A stretch of DNA of 64,000 nt. It comes from Flavobacteriales bacterium (GTDB lineage: Bacteria > Bacteroidota > Bacteroidia > Flavobacteriales_E > Vicingaceae). Within the stretch, counting starts at the first letter, position 1. Each line of letters begins with the position of its first letter. The notes beneath the pieces are model-generated. The model did no database searches, was not told the origin of the DNA, and worked only from the letters and a program-made list of their open reading frames with translations. The stretch spans positions 1 to 64,000 of the forward strand of contig NVUQ01000083.1 in assembly GCA_002401955.1 (NCBI GenBank), given 5' to 3'. A program made the translations under genes and the position numbers. Below are positions 25,104 to 36,300 of the stretch, one piece after another.

Positions 25104-26000
25104 ATGATAGTACTAAATCACTTATTAAGAATTATTGTTGGATTAACTTTTATCCTTTCTGGGCTAGCTAAGTTGTATCCGATAGAACCTTTTGAAATCA
25201 TTTTTGTTGATTTAGGAGTATCAAATTTTTTGTTTGCTCCATTTTTAGCAAGATTTATTATTGGATTTGAAATATTCATAGGTTTATCAATTGTTTTTGA
25301 TAGTTGGTTTAAAGATGTTATTTATAAGTTAGCTTTAACTTCATTAGGCGTATTTTCAGCTTATCTGATATTTTTGTTGGTAACTGTCGGTAATAATGTA
25401 GATTGTGGTTGTTTTGGGAGTTTTTTAGAAATGACTCCTTTTGAATCTATTCTTAAAAATGTAGTTTTAATTCTATTCCTATTATTTATTAAAAGACGCT
25501 ATCATAATCGGGGGGTGTTTTTATATTTGCCAATATTATTTTTAGTTTTGGCTTTTACTTCTACCTTTTTATTGAACCGTGTAGGCTTGCATAATTTGCA
25601 GGGAATTGAAGTTAATGAAAAAGTAGATTTCTCTGGGTTTCCAGCGTTATATCAATCAAATCAAAAAGTAGATTTTTCCAAAGGAAATAAAATAGTAGCG
25701 TTTTTTAGTAATTCTTGTTCTCATTGTTTGAATGCATCAAGAATATTCGCTTCTATTGGAAATGCTCAAGATGTAAATAACCTTTACTATGTTGTTGGAG
25801 CTAAAACAGATGGTAGTCTAAATGAATTCTTGGATAAATCAGATTCTAAATTTCCTATAATATGGATTAAAGGAGATAAATTTTTTAGATATAGTGGAGG
25901 TAGACTTCCTGCTATTGTTTATTTGGAAGATGGTGTGATAAAAAAGAAATGGTTTGGAGATTTATTTGATGTAGATGAAGTTAAAATGTATATGGAGTAA
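25104..26000 (+). CDS. MauE/DoxX-like membrane protein fused to a thioredoxin-like domain
   Basis: A 298-residue inner-membrane protein. Four to five transmembrane helices (1-155) include the MauE/DoxX-type signature with C101-G-C103 in NVDCGCFGSF. The remainder (about 165-298) is a thioredoxin-like domain with C205-S-H-C208 (FFSNSCSHCLNAS) and the cis-Pro region GRLPAIVYLEDG (P269). The design suggests electron transfer from membrane to extracytoplasmic thiols, as in DsbD/ScsB-like or MauE systems. Two Cys-rich lipoproteins directly upstream are possible clients. That link is inference. Confidence 0.85.
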   Translation: MIVLNHLLRIIVGLTFILSGLAKLYPIEPFEIIFVDLGVSNFLFAPFLARFIIGFEIFIGLSIVFDSWFKDVIYKLALTSLGVFSAYLIFLLVTVGNNVDCGCFGSFLEMTPFESILKNVVLILFLLFIKRRYHNRGVFLYLPILFLVLAFTSTFLLNRVGLHNLQGIEVNEKVDFSGFPALYQSNQKVDFSKGNKIVAFFSNSCSHCLNASRIFASIGNAQDVNNLYYVVGAKTDGSLNEFLDKSDSKFPIIWIKGDKFFRYSGGRLPAIVYLEDGVIKKKWFGDLFDVDEVKMYME

Positions 26001-26023
26001 CAAAATCATCAATTAGTTTTTGT

Positions 26024-26557
26024 CTACTGTCTACTTTTTTGAAACAAATCCCAAATAACGACTCCACAACTAACAGAAATATTTAATGAGTGCTTAGTTC
26101 CATATTGAGGAATTTCAATTACCACATCACTTAAATCTATAGCAGATTGTTCCACACCTTTTACTTCATTTCCAAAAATAACGGCTAGTTGTCCATCTTT
26201 ATCTAAATCAAAATTATTAAGCATTGTACTATTTTTCGCTTGCTCAATAGCCGCAATTTTGTAGTTATTATTTTTTAATTGAGTAATAGCTTCAGTAGTA
26301 GAATTAAAATATTTCCATTCAACTGTTTCTGTAGCTCCTAATGCAGTTTTTTGTATTTCTCGGTGTGGTGGTTGGGCGGTTATTCCACATAAGTAAACAG
26401 CTTCTATGATAAAAGCATCAGCAGTTCTAAAAACAGACCCAATATTGTTTAAACTTCTTATGTTGTCTAAAACAATAATAATAGGCGTTTTTTTAGCCGA
26501 TTTAAACTCATCAACTGAAATGCGATTGAGTTCTTCGTTTTTTAACTTTCTGTTCAT
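26024..26557 (-). CDS. SpoU/TrmH-family RNA 2'-O-methyltransferase
   Basis: A 177-residue SPOUT enzyme with all three SpoU motifs: RSLNNIGSVFRTADAF (motif 1), LAVIFGNEVKGVEQ (motif 2) and IPQYGTKHSLNISVSCGVV (motif 3). It methylates ribose 2'-OH in tRNA or rRNA. The short form without an N-terminal RNA-binding domain resembles TrmL/TrmH-type minimal enzymes. The exact nucleotide cannot be read from sequence. It converges with the MauE-thioredoxin gene 23 bases away. Confidence 0.9.
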   Translation of the reverse strand: MNRKLKNEELNRISVDEFKSAKKTPIIIVLDNIRSLNNIGSVFRTADAFIIEAVYLCGITAQPPHREIQKTALGATETVEWKYFNSTTEAITQLKNNNYKIAAIEQAKNSTMLNNFDLDKDGQLAVIFGNEVKGVEQSAIDLSDVVIEIPQYGTKHSLNISVSCGVVIWDLFQKSRQ

Positions 26558-26908
26558 TTTACTAATTTATAATTAGAAATTGATGATTCAATAATTATTT
26601 TCTAGGACGAAATTACAAAATTTGATATTAGAAATTTGTAATGTATTAATCGATATCACCGTAAATAATTTAAGAATTCGAAGAGAAAATAATTGTAATT
26701 ATTTTTCATTCTTAAGAATTAAAGAGTTTTCGTTCCCTTTGCATAAAACTTTGAGATTCTTTGTGGTTAATACAGTTAGACTATATTAACAATCTTGTTG
26801 TTTCTGTTTATAACTAATTCCTGAAATTTAGCGTTATTTTTCAGTATTCATTTAAGTTTGTGAGAAGCTTAAATTATCAATCTTTAATCACTAATTTCTA
26901 ATTCAGTT
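26558..26908. other. 351-bp gap between divergent genes
   Basis: No ORF, hairpin with T-run or tRNA-like fold was seen. It should contain the promoters of the SpoU gene (minus) and mutS (plus), but no exact TAnnTTTG at a proper distance was found for either. Confidence 0.5.
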
Positions 26909-29515
26909 TTGGCTAAAATAAAAGATAAAGAAACTCCTTTAATGAAGCAATACAATGGTATTAAGGCTAAATATCCTGATGCAATGTTGTTATTTAGAGT
27001 GGGTGATTTTTATGAAACTTTTGGACAGGATGCCATTAAGGCTGCTAATATTTTAGGAATTACATTAACCGCTCGTAATAATGGTGGTTCTAAGTTAGAG
27101 TTAGCAGGTTTTCCATATCATTCGTTAAATACTTATTTACCAAAGTTGGTAAGGTCAGGGTTAAGAGTTGCTATTTGCGATCAGCTTGAGGCTCCAAGTA
27201 AAGAGAAGAAGATTGTAAAAAGAGGTGTAACGGAATTAGTTACTCCTGGTGTTACGTTGAATGATCAGATACTCGATCATAAATCCAATAATTTTTTGGC
27301 TGCAGTCCATTTCGATAAAAATAAATGTGGAGTTGCTTTTTTAGATGTTTCTACGGGTGAGTTTTTAGTTGGAGAAGGAAGTATAGAATACATTGATAAA
27401 TTATTATCTGGCTTTAAGCCAACAGAAGTTTTATTTCAGCGAAATAAGCAAAAACAATTTGCTGAAAATTTTGGAAATCAGTATTATACTTTTTGTTTAG
27501 ATGATTGGGCTTTTACCGAAGACTTTGGAAATGAAATTCTTCAAAAGCAATTTGATACCAGTAGCCTAAAAGGTTATGGTATAGATGATTTAGATTGTGC
27601 AATTTGTGCTGCCGGTGCTGCTTTACATTATTTATCGGATACACAACATAATAAAACGAAACACATTACAACTGTCTCTAGAATTGAGGAAGACAGATAT
27701 GTTTGGTTAGATCGTTTTACAATTCGTAATCTAGAACTAATATATTCTCCGCATGAGAATGCAAAAACATTAATAGATGTTTTAGATCACACCATTTCTC
27801 CAATGGGATCTAGATTGCTTAAAAGATGGGTGGCATTGCCTTTAAAGGATATTCAGCCAATTAATGATCGATTAGATGCTGTAAGTGAATTTGTAAGTAA
27901 TGATGAATTATCAAGAGATGTATCATCCAATATAAATGAAGTAGGAGATTTAGAAAGATTAATTTCTAAAGTAGCTACAGCTAGGATAAACCCAAGAGAA
28001 GTTGTTCAATTAAAAAGAGCATTAACAGTTATAGAGCCAGTCAAAAATCTTTGTAGTTCATCAAAAAATGAAGCACTTAATAAAATTGGTGAGCGATTAA
28101 ACCCTTGCGAGCTTATTAAAGAGAAGATAGCATCTATTATTCAAGATGATCCACCAGTTGCAGTTCAAAAAGGGAATGTAGTTAAAGATGGTGTTTCAAA
28201 AGAACTAGATGATTTACGTCAAATTTTAAACTCTGGTAAAGATGCTTTAGTGGCAATTCAGGAGAGAGAAATTGAAAACACAGGAATTCCTAGTTTAAAG
28301 ATTGGTTTTAATAATGTGTTTGGTTATTACATTGAAATAAGAAATACACATAAAGATAAAGTGCCAGAGGATTGGCACAGGAAGCAAACATTAACACAAG
28401 CAGAACGATACATTACTGAAGAGCTTAAAGAGTATGAATCTAAAATATTAGGAGCTGATGAAAAAATTCTTCAGTTAGAAACGCAAATTTTCAACAATTT
28501 GGTTTTAGAATTGGCTGATTATATTGTGCCCATACAATTAAATGCTGCTTTAATTGCTCAATTGGATTGTTTGTTGTCATTTTCAACTTTAGCAAACGAA
28601 CATCATTATATCAGACCTGAAATAAACGATTCTAAAGTTATTGATATCAAAGATGGCAGACATCCAGTTATCGAACAACAATTAGCAATAGGAGATGAAT
28701 ATGTAGCTAATGATGTTTATTTGGATGATAGCACGCAGCAAATTATTATGATTACGGGGCCTAATATGAGTGGAAAATCTGCTTTATTAAGACAAACAGC
28801 GTTAATTACTTTGATGGCTCAAATTGGATGTTTTGTACCTGCAAAAAATGCTAAAATTGGCATTGTAGATAAGATATTTACTAGAGTAGGAGCTTCAGAT
28901 AATATTTCTCAGGGAGAATCTACCTTTATGGTAGAAATGAACGAAACAGCTAGTATTTTAAATAACCTTTCTGATAGGTGCTTAATACTGTTAGATGAGA
29001 TTGGTAGAGGAACAAGTACTTATGATGGTATTTCTATCGCGTGGAGTATAGCAGAATATTTGCATGAACACCCAAAAGCAAAAGCAAAAACATTGTTTGC
29101 TACACATTATCATGAGCTAAATGATATGACGAATGTGTTTAAGCGAATTAAGAATTATAATGTCTCGGTTAAAGAGATAAAAAATAAAATTATTTTCTTA
29201 AGGAAATTAGTGCAAGGAGGCAGTAATCATAGTTTTGGAATACATGTAGCTAAAATGGCTGGAATGCCTAACAAAATGATAGCTAGAGCAAATGAAGTAC
29301 TAAAACAATTAGAGAATTCTCATGTAGGTAGTAACTCTGCAAAAAAAGTGAAAACCGAAATTGATGTTGATGATATGCAATTAAGCTTTTTTCAATTAGA
29401 TGATCCTATTTTAGAACAAATAAAAGAAGAGCTGATTAACATTGATATCAATACATTAACTCCCGTAGAAGCATTAATGAAATTGAATGAGATTAAAAGA
29501 AGCGTAGGAGGATAA
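26909..29515 (+). CDS. mutS: DNA mismatch repair protein MutS
   Basis: An 868-residue mismatch-recognition ATPase. The mismatch-reading Phe-x-Glu is F34-Y-E36 in VGDFYETF. Connector, lever/clamp (about 270-560) and ATPase domains follow, with Walker A GPNMSGKS (617-624) and Walker [27 protein letters not shown] and the helix-turn-helix near the C-terminus are typical. Translation most likely starts at the TTG at 26909, because [19 protein letters not shown] is conserved in relatives. The first ATG (26942) would trim 11 residues. No mutL is nearby. Confidence 0.96.
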   Translation: MAKIKDKETPLMKQYNGIKAKYPDAMLLFRVGDFYETFGQDAIKAANILGITLTARNNGGSKLELAGFPYHSLNTYLPKLVRSGLRVAICDQLEAPSKEKKIVKRGVTELVTPGVTLNDQILDHKSNNFLAAVHFDKNKCGVAFLDVSTGEFLVGEGSIEYIDKLLSGFKPTEVLFQRNKQKQFAENFGNQYYTFCLDDWAFTEDFGNEILQKQFDTSSLKGYGIDDLDCAICAAGAALHYLSDTQHNKTKHITTVSRIEEDRYVWLDRFTIRNLELIYSPHENAKTLIDVLDHTISPMGSRLLKRWVALPLKDIQPINDRLDAVSEFVSNDELSRDVSSNINEVGDLERLISKVATARINPREVVQLKRALTVIEPVKNLCSSSKNEALNKIGERLNPCELIKEKIASIIQDDPPVAVQKGNVVKDGVSKELDDLRQILNSGKDALVAIQEREIENTGIPSLKIGFNNVFGYYIEIRNTHKDKVPEDWHRKQTLTQAERYITEELKEYESKILGADEKILQLETQIFNNLVLELADYIVPIQLNAALIAQLDCLLSFSTLANEHHYIRPEINDSKVIDIKDGRHPVIEQQLAIGDEYVANDVYLDDSTQQIIMITGPNMSGKSALLRQTALITLMAQIGCFVPAKNAKIGIVDKIFTRVGASDNISQGESTFMVEMNETASILNNLSDRCLILLDEIGRGTSTYDGISIAWSIAEYLHEHPKAKAKTLFATHYHELNDMTNVFKRIKNYNVSVKEIKNKIIFLRKLVQGGSNHSFGIHVAKMAGMPNKMIARANEVLKQLENSHVGSNSAKKVKTEIDVDDMQLSFFQLDDPILEQIKEELINIDINTLTPVEALMKLNEIKRSVGG

Positions 29516-29520
29516 TTATT

Positions 29521-31089
29521 TTACATTATACCGCCACTAATTTTTTCTTTAGTAACCATTTCACTCTTAATATCTTCCATCGTTCTGTTTTCTGTTTTAG
29601 TTTTTAACCAGCTAATTAGGTCGAAATATTCTATGGTTCTTTTTTCGAAAGGGTCCTTTGTAAGTTGGATTAATGTATTAATTTCTTTCTCAAAGGCAGG
29701 TTTTAAATCTAAATCATAAGGGTCTTGTAGGTTTTTATTGGCAAACTTTATAAACGAAGTTTCCACTTTAAATTTCCGTTCAACTTTTGTTAAGAAACGG
29801 TTAGTCGACCTTACTAAAGATGAAATAAAATCATGGTTTCCTAATTCATAATGTATCGCAATGTTCATTATTCTTGCCATACATTGTAAATCCATTCTAA
29901 CATTGCCATAATTATTATTGATGAGTTCATTAATCCATTTTAGCGATTTTTGGTATTCACCATTACCAAAATAGGCATAACTAAAATTAAAGTAGAGTAC
30001 CATTCTTGAGTTTAAATCTACTTGGTCTTCATAAGTTTTAAAATGTTCTTGAGCTTCTGCAGCGTAAACTGCTGAATGTTTAAAAAGGCCTCTATCAATA
30101 TCTAAGTCGAGTTGAGCATTGTAAATCGTATTGTAAATTTGAGCGTTTAAGTTTTGGGTCTTTTTAACTTCCGAAACTTCATCAATAAATTGTTTTATTT
30201 TTTTTTGTTCTATTTCAAATTCATCATACATTTTAAAATGACCAAGGGCAATTAAAAGCATTCGAGCGTTATAAATCCAATCACCTGGGTATTCTATAAT
30301 ATCTATAGGGTTTTCTTCCATTATTTCTAAAACTCGTTTTCTATGAAAATAAGTTTTTTTCTTGTCGTACATTACGTAATGGTAATATCCCCAAACAATG
30401 TGGTAATCTATTTGACATCTATAAGGTTGTGAGGATGGGTCTTCAGACAAATATTCATGTTTTACCAGTTCTTCAAATTTAGATTTGTCTATGGCAAACC
30501 CAAATCGATTACTTTCTAAAACAAGTATTTTAATACTAGCCATTAAATATTCGTATTCAGCAAGCATCTCATTAGTTTTTCTAATTCGTTTTACTTCAGG
30601 AAATGTAACATCAATGTAATTCTGAATATCACTATAATTTGCTTCTTTAAGGGCTATTTCATATTCATATATCGATAAAGAATCAATCATTATATATTGC
30701 TGAGTTTTACGAGCAACTTCTTGAGCTTTTTTAAGGATTTTTTTACATTGGATATATAATCCTTTTTCAAAAAGAATATCGATATAATCCATTTGCATTC
30801 GTAAATGGTAAGTTGTTTTATTGCTAGGATTGTATTGTCTTAAATTTTTAAGAATAAGATTGTACAATTGAACTTTAATGGATGAAATATTATTAACTAG
30901 CTTTTGATCTTTTATTTTTTTAACAAGTAAAGATTCATCATAAACAGTTTGTTTTTCTATAGCATCAAATAACTCGATGTAATTATTTTTATCACCAATA
31001 GTATGTCGGTTGGCAAAAAGTTTGAAACTTCGTTTTTCCGATTTCGATAGCGATTTTATTAATTGAAAAAGATGTTCAGATCGTTTCAT
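29521..31089 (-). CDS. Helical-repeat protein of unknown function
   Basis: A 522-residue, almost entirely alpha-helical cytosolic protein with no signal peptide. The N-terminus (MKRSEHLFQLIKSLSKSEKR) is a recognisable start shared by a Bacteroidota-specific family without known function. Degenerate TPR-like pairs, for example FGNGEYQKSLKWINELINN, run through the second half. Such proteins usually hold partners together. It converges on mutS with a 5-base gap. No catalytic motif is present. Confidence 0.75.
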   Translation of the reverse strand: MKRSEHLFQLIKSLSKSEKRSFKLFANRHTIGDKNNYIELFDAIEKQTVYDESLLVKKIKDQKLVNNISSIKVQLYNLILKNLRQYNPSNKTTYHLRMQMDYIDILFEKGLYIQCKKILKKAQEVARKTQQYIMIDSLSIYEYEIALKEANYSDIQNYIDVTFPEVKRIRKTNEMLAEYEYLMASIKILVLESNRFGFAIDKSKFEELVKHEYLSEDPSSQPYRCQIDYHIVWGYYHYVMYDKKKTYFHRKRVLEIMEENPIDIIEYPGDWIYNARMLLIALGHFKMYDEFEIEQKKIKQFIDEVSEVKKTQNLNAQIYNTIYNAQLDLDIDRGLFKHSAVYAAEAQEHFKTYEDQVDLNSRMVLYFNFSYAYFGNGEYQKSLKWINELINNNYGNVRMDLQCMARIMNIAIHYELGNHDFISSLVRSTNRFLTKVERKFKVETSFIKFANKNLQDPYDLDLKPAFEKEINTLIQLTKDPFEKRTIEYFDLISWLKTKTENRTMEDIKSEMVTKEKISGGIM

Positions 31090-31613
31090 ATTTACACTAA
31101 TTAATCGAGTTTATGTGTTAACGTTTAAGTAATTCATATAATGATGTAAAATACCCACAATATTCTGTGTATACAAAGAATAGACTAATCATTTGTTAGG
31201 TTGTTAGATAGGGTTGAGTTTCAATATCTAAGTTAGATTATAGAATTTATAACGTTTTGTAAAGCATTGTTAAACTTGGTATTATAGAATTAAAACGCGC
31301 ATTTAATATTGGTTTTGTGAAATTAACAGGTTATTTTTTGTTTTAGACCTTCTATATTTTATCGTTTTTATAATTATTGCAGTAGACTTTCAATTATTTT
31401 TTTTATTAAAAAACATTAAAAACTTACAATTAAAACTCTAGAACTGTTTGTTTTATTGATATTTCTGTATGATTAGGAATGATTTTAGTGGTGATAATTC
31501 ATAAATAATTTCAGTTTTGGAAGCTTTAGTCTATAAGTCTATGCTCTAATTCTACTTGTTATATCTATGGTATTAAAATAGTTTTGAAACTGAAAATAAA
31601 AACTGTTAAAATC
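31090..31613. other. 524-bp non-coding stretch
   Basis: Very AT-rich with stops in every frame. No hairpin terminator, tRNA or repeat was recognised. It leads into the decayed gene at 31614. Confidence 0.5.
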
Positions 31614-31913
31614 ATGAGACTACATTTATTTGTCTTTTTTGCCGAAACCTAACTAATCTCTTTTAGCCCCATTAAAGCTCAAAATTCTATAGTGGTTAAA
31701 TATGTTAAAATTGTAGTTGTTGAGGGTTTATCTTAATCATACAAAGAGGGGGTTAAATGTTAAACTATTTTCAGTAGATGATAAGCTTGCTACAGTAGTT
31801 ATCTCTGATATAGTTGGGCATGTAATCAAAAGACCTTTACCTTAAGAAAGTTAATAAATATTTTTCAGATTGAGGAATTTCAGTAATTAGCAAGCGGTTA
31901 TTATGCAGTTTAA
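31614..31913 (+). pseudogene. Decayed secreted protein gene with T9SS-type C-terminus
   Basis: From the ATG at 31614 the frame reads a signal-peptide-like MRLHLFVFFAET, a stop at 31650, then LISFSPIKAQNSIVVKYVK, a typical cleavage region. From about 31762 a different frame reads KLFSVDDKLATVVISDIVGH, which looks like the beta-strands of a T9SS type A sorting domain. Back in the first frame near 31887, LASGYYAV matches that domain's end (usually L-x-S/P-G-x-Y). At least two frameshifts and several stops separate these pieces. Only the two ends of the original gene seem to remain, so most of the middle was deleted. Confidence 0.55.
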
Positions 31914-31967
31914 ATTATGAGTGTCAATGGAAATTAGTTCAATGAATTTAAAGCAATTAAGAATTAT

Positions 31968-32213
31968 ATGATAAGAATAGAATCAAATAAAGGGCAAATA
32001 AAAGTGCATTCTAGGCACGAAAGAATAAGTGTTGATAAAGTAAAAAGATTGTTTAGAATAGGAAACAGGATTTCAGCCCAAGAAAAAACATCTTCATTAT
32101 TAATATTAACGAATGATACGGTTAGACTAGATAGATATACATTAGAGTATACACAAAGGATAATTCATAAATTGAATCAAATAGCTGTTACTCAAAAAAC
32201 GCTTTCGAAATAA
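31968..32213 (+). CDS. Hypothetical small basic protein
   Basis: An 81-residue reading frame starting MIRIESNKGQIKVHSRHERI, rich in Lys, Arg, Ile and Thr, with no signal peptide or cysteine. Amphipathic helices are likely (DKVKRLFRIGNRISAQEK and YTQRIIHKLNQIAVTQK). It starts just after the decayed T9SS gene and ends 3 bases before the tsaD stop on the other strand. Composition looks coding, but there is no family match and no clear promoter. It may be a real small gene or chance. Confidence 0.4.
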   Translation: MIRIESNKGQIKVHSRHERISVDKVKRLFRIGNRISAQEKTSSLLILTNDTVRLDRYTLEYTQRIIHKLNQIAVTQKTLSK

Positions 32214-32216
32214 TAA

Positions 32217-33239
32217 TCACACTTTCATTCTAGCACTAGGAGCAATGTCTTGGGTAGTAAAATCTTGATTTAAATATTTGTAATAACCAGTTATAGCTAT
32301 CATGGCAGCATTATCTGTACAGTACTCAAATTTTGGAATGTAAACGTTGTAAGCTGCACTAAAAGAAGCCAGTCTTTTTCTTAGTTCAGAATTGGCAGAA
32401 ACCCCTCCAGCAATGGCAATTTCTTTTATATCGGTTTCTTTTATTGCTTTTTTAAGTTCTATCATTAGAATGTCCACAATAGTTTTTTGAACAGAAGCAC
32501 AAATGTCATTAATGTTTTCTACTATGAAATTTTCGTTTTGTTTTAATTCTTTTTTCAAAAAATAAAGAACAGAAGTTTTTAAACCACTAAAGCTATAATT
32601 TAAACCAGGCACTTTCGGATGTGTAAATTGGTATTTATTTGGGTTTCCTAATTGTGCTTTTTTATCTAAAACTGGACCTCCAGGATAGGGTAAGCTCAAC
32701 ATTTTTGCAACTTTATCAAATGCTTCTCCAGCAGCATCGTCAATGGTTTCACCCAAAACTTTCATTTTAAAATAATTGGTAATTTTTACAATTTGTGTAT
32801 GTCCGCCACTTACTGTTAAGCAGAGGAATGGGAAGTTAGGTTGGTTTTTTGCACCATCTTTTTCTTTAATAAAATGGGCTAAAATATGTCCATGCATATG
32901 ATTTACCTCTATAAGTGGAATGTTCATAGCTAGAGCAAAAGCTTTAGAAAAAGAGCTTCCAACCAATAACGAACCCAATAATCCTGGTCCATTGGTAAAA
33001 GCTATTGCAGTAATCTCTTCTTTAGTAATTCCAGCTTCTTTTATAGCTTGATCCACTACGGGTATAATGTTTTGCTGGTGTGCCCTTGAAGCTAATTCTG
33101 GAACTACTCCTCCATAAGCTTCATGTACGCTTTGATTAGCTATTATATTGGCAAGAATTTTGCCGTCTTTGATAATTGCTGCAGAAGTATCATCACAAGA
33201 TGATTCAATACCTAAAATAATTATGGGAGATTGCTGCAT
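32217..33239 (-). CDS. tsaD: tRNA N6-adenosine threonylcarbamoyltransferase TsaD
   Basis: A 340-residue ASKHA-fold enzyme that joins threonylcarbamoyl-AMP to A37 of ANN-decoding tRNAs, working with TsaB and TsaE. The N-terminal GIESSCDDTSAAI, the metal-binding H114 and H118 (NHMHGHILAH), CLTVSGGHTQIV, YSFSGLKTSVLY and IAGGVSANSELR are all intact. Length matches the bacterial family. It is divergent from the tamB-like gene, with 78 bases between the ATG and that gene's TTG codon. Confidence 0.96.
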   Translation of the reverse strand: MQQSPIIILGIESSCDDTSAAIIKDGKILANIIANQSVHEAYGGVVPELASRAHQQNIIPVVDQAIKEAGITKEEITAIAFTNGPGLLGSLLVGSSFSKAFALAMNIPLIEVNHMHGHILAHFIKEKDGAKNQPNFPFLCLTVSGGHTQIVKITNYFKMKVLGETIDDAAGEAFDKVAKMLSLPYPGGPVLDKKAQLGNPNKYQFTHPKVPGLNYSFSGLKTSVLYFLKKELKQNENFIVENINDICASVQKTIVDILMIELKKAIKETDIKEIAIAGGVSANSELRKRLASFSAAYNVYIPKFEYCTDNAAMIAITGYYKYLNQDFTTQDIAPSARMKV

Positions 33240-33317
33240 TAAGCTTAATTTTGCCAGATTAGTTAATTAAGAAGCAAAGCTATTAAAAAAAGAAAGAAAA
33301 TATTAATTGCCTTATTA

Positions 33318-36300
33318 TTGTTTCTGTTTATTATAGCAGGATTGGGCTCTTTGGCTTCATACAATTCCTCTTTTCAAACCACATTAGTTAGGCAATTTTT
33401 AAGTTCATTAGCTAAGAAGTTAGATACTAAAATTACAGTAGGGAGTATTGATGTTTCGTTATTTAACGCTGTTATTATTAATGATTTATATATTGAAGAT
33501 TTACATCAAGATACACTGTTGTATGCAAAACGATTAGAAGTAGATATTAAAGAGTTTTCTTACAAAAAGAAAAAAATTCTATTGAATAAGGTGGAGTTGA
33601 CCAACACATTTTTTAATCTCCAGAAACATAAAAACGAGAAAGGAACTAACCTTAGTTTTATTATCAATTATTTTGCTGTAAAGGATACCACAAAAAGTAA
33701 GTGGTTGTTTGCTATGAATAATGTAGTATTGAATAACACCAGATTTGATTATGACAATAGTAATTTTGAAAAAATAGCTGAAGGAGTAGATTATAAACAC
33801 ATTTCAATTACAGGTTTAGATTTATCATTAAGTAAAATTAAGCTAATAAATAAAGGTGTAGATTGTAAAATTGACCATTTAAGCTTAGCAGAGCAAAGTG
33901 GTTTTGAAATAGATAAATTAACCACTGAAATTAATGTTAGCCCCTCAGGAATTATTACACAATATCTTAAGATAAAGACGCCCAATTCAGATATAGATGG
34001 TAATGTCACCTTTTTAACTAAGAATTATAAAGGACTATCTAACTTTATTTACGATGTTAACATTCAATCTTTTTTTAATACAAGTAAAGTTAGTTTTAAT
34101 GACATCTATTATTTTGCTCCAACTCTAAAAGGGTTACATAAATCATTAACTCTTGAAGGTGAAGTTAAAGGAACGATTAACAATTTAAAAGGAAGAAAGC
34201 TCGCCATTTTGTTAGATGATGGTACTCGATTTAAAGGGAATGCGGATATATCTGGTTTGCCAAATTCAGATGATATGTTTATGTATATCAAAGTAAAAGA
34301 ATTAATTACTACTAAAGAAAAATTAGAATCTATACCAACATATCCTTTTTCAAAAGGAACATTTATAACTCTACCAGATAATTTTAGGCATTTAGGAACA
34401 ATAAGGTATAAAGGGAATTTTACTGGATTTTATCACGATTTTGTTACTTACGGTACACTTAAAACTAGTTTAGGAAGCTTAAAAACAGATGTTTCATTAA
34501 AACTAAAAGATGGATTGCCACATTATAAAGGACAGATAGTTTCTGACCATTTCGATTTGGGAAGGTTTGCAGAAATGAGAAAAGATTTAGGAGATATTAC
34601 TATGAATTTAAATGTTGATGGAGTGGGGTTTTCTAAGAAAGAATTAGATGCAACATTAACAGGCAAAATTGAACAAATAGTAATAAAAGAGTATGAATAC
34701 AATAATGTGGAGGTGAAAGGAAATTTTAAAGATCAAATTTTTTCAGGATTTTTAGCTGTTCAGGATGAAAACATTTCTTTTGATTTTGATGGTAATATAG
34801 ATTTTAGTAAAAAAATCCCTGTAATTAATTTTGTGTCTAATATCGAAAATGCAAAACTCGCAAAGCTTAACTTGGTTAAGAGTAAGAAAAAATTAAAAAC
34901 CAGATTTTCGACACAACTTAAAGTGAATCTTATAGGAAAAAATATAGATGATTTGGTTGGAGATGTTGAATTTACTAATTCTCGTTATAATGATAAATTA
35001 GACTCCATTAAAGTCGAAAATGTTCTAATAAGTTCAATTTTTAATAATGAAAAAAGAAAAATTGTTGTAAAATCAGATTTGCTTGATGCAGAATTAGAGG
35101 GAGAATTTCAGTTTAAAGAAATAAGCAGATATGTTACCCAATTTTTCACTAGATATATTCCATCACAAATTGATGAAACTCATAAAATAATAAACCTTCC
35201 AAATGATATTGATTTTAATGTTGAACTTCATAATAGTGAATTATTATCTAAGCTTTTGTTTGGCGGGATTAAGATGAGTGATCATACCACAATTTATGGA
35301 GATTATGATTCTAAAAAGCAGAACTTATCTATTACAGGTAATTCTCCATTTATAGATGCTTATGGTACAGAAATTCGTAAATTTAATGTTAATGTTCAGG
35401 CCAATGAAACCGACTTAAATATTATTGTTGATGTAGTTAAAATTTATCAAAACGATAGTTTATATATTGATAATTTCAGCATTATAAGTGTAACAGAAAA
35501 AGACTCCATATTAACCAATGTAAAATGGAAAAATGAGGGGGATGTTTCAAGAAATGAAGCAAATATTACGGTTTCCACGGTCTTTAACGGTTATAATCAA
35601 GTATCTAACAAATTGATAGATTCTTACGCTTATGTTTCTGATACTTTATGGAAAGTTAAATCTTATAATGAGATTAAGAGTGATACTGGTTCATTTTTAG
35701 TAAAAGGATTAACTATTTATTCTGAAACACAAAGTGTTTTAGTGGATGGAAAACTATCGGAGAGTCCAAATGATCAGTTAGATGTACTTTTTAAGAATTT
35801 AAACCTATTAACTTTTAAACGATTAATACCAGAAAAAGTGATCAGTTTAGAAGGTATTGTGGATGGTGTTGCATCAGTTAAAAAAGAACATGGTGAATAT
35901 ATTTTTACCTCGGATCTTGAGTTTGAAAAGTTTAGAGTAAACGATCAACTTATTGGTAAAGGAAGTTTACAGTCAATATGGACTCCTGAAAGCGAATCAT
36001 TAAAATTGGTGGGGAGATTTTATGAAGAATATCAAGAAACAATTAGTTTTAAAGGGTATTATTATCCCAATAAAGAAGATGAAAACCTCGATTTATCATT
36101 GGAATTATATCAAACAGAGTTGAGTATGTTTGATGCTTATACCAAAGAGTTTTTAAGTGGGATTGATGGAAAAGCAAATGCGAATGTTTCATTAACAGGA
36201 ACATTTAAAAAGCCTAAACTAAATGGAAGCTTAACATTAACTGGAACAGAGTTTACTGTAAACTACTTAAACACACATTACAAAACCAACTTATGTAAGA

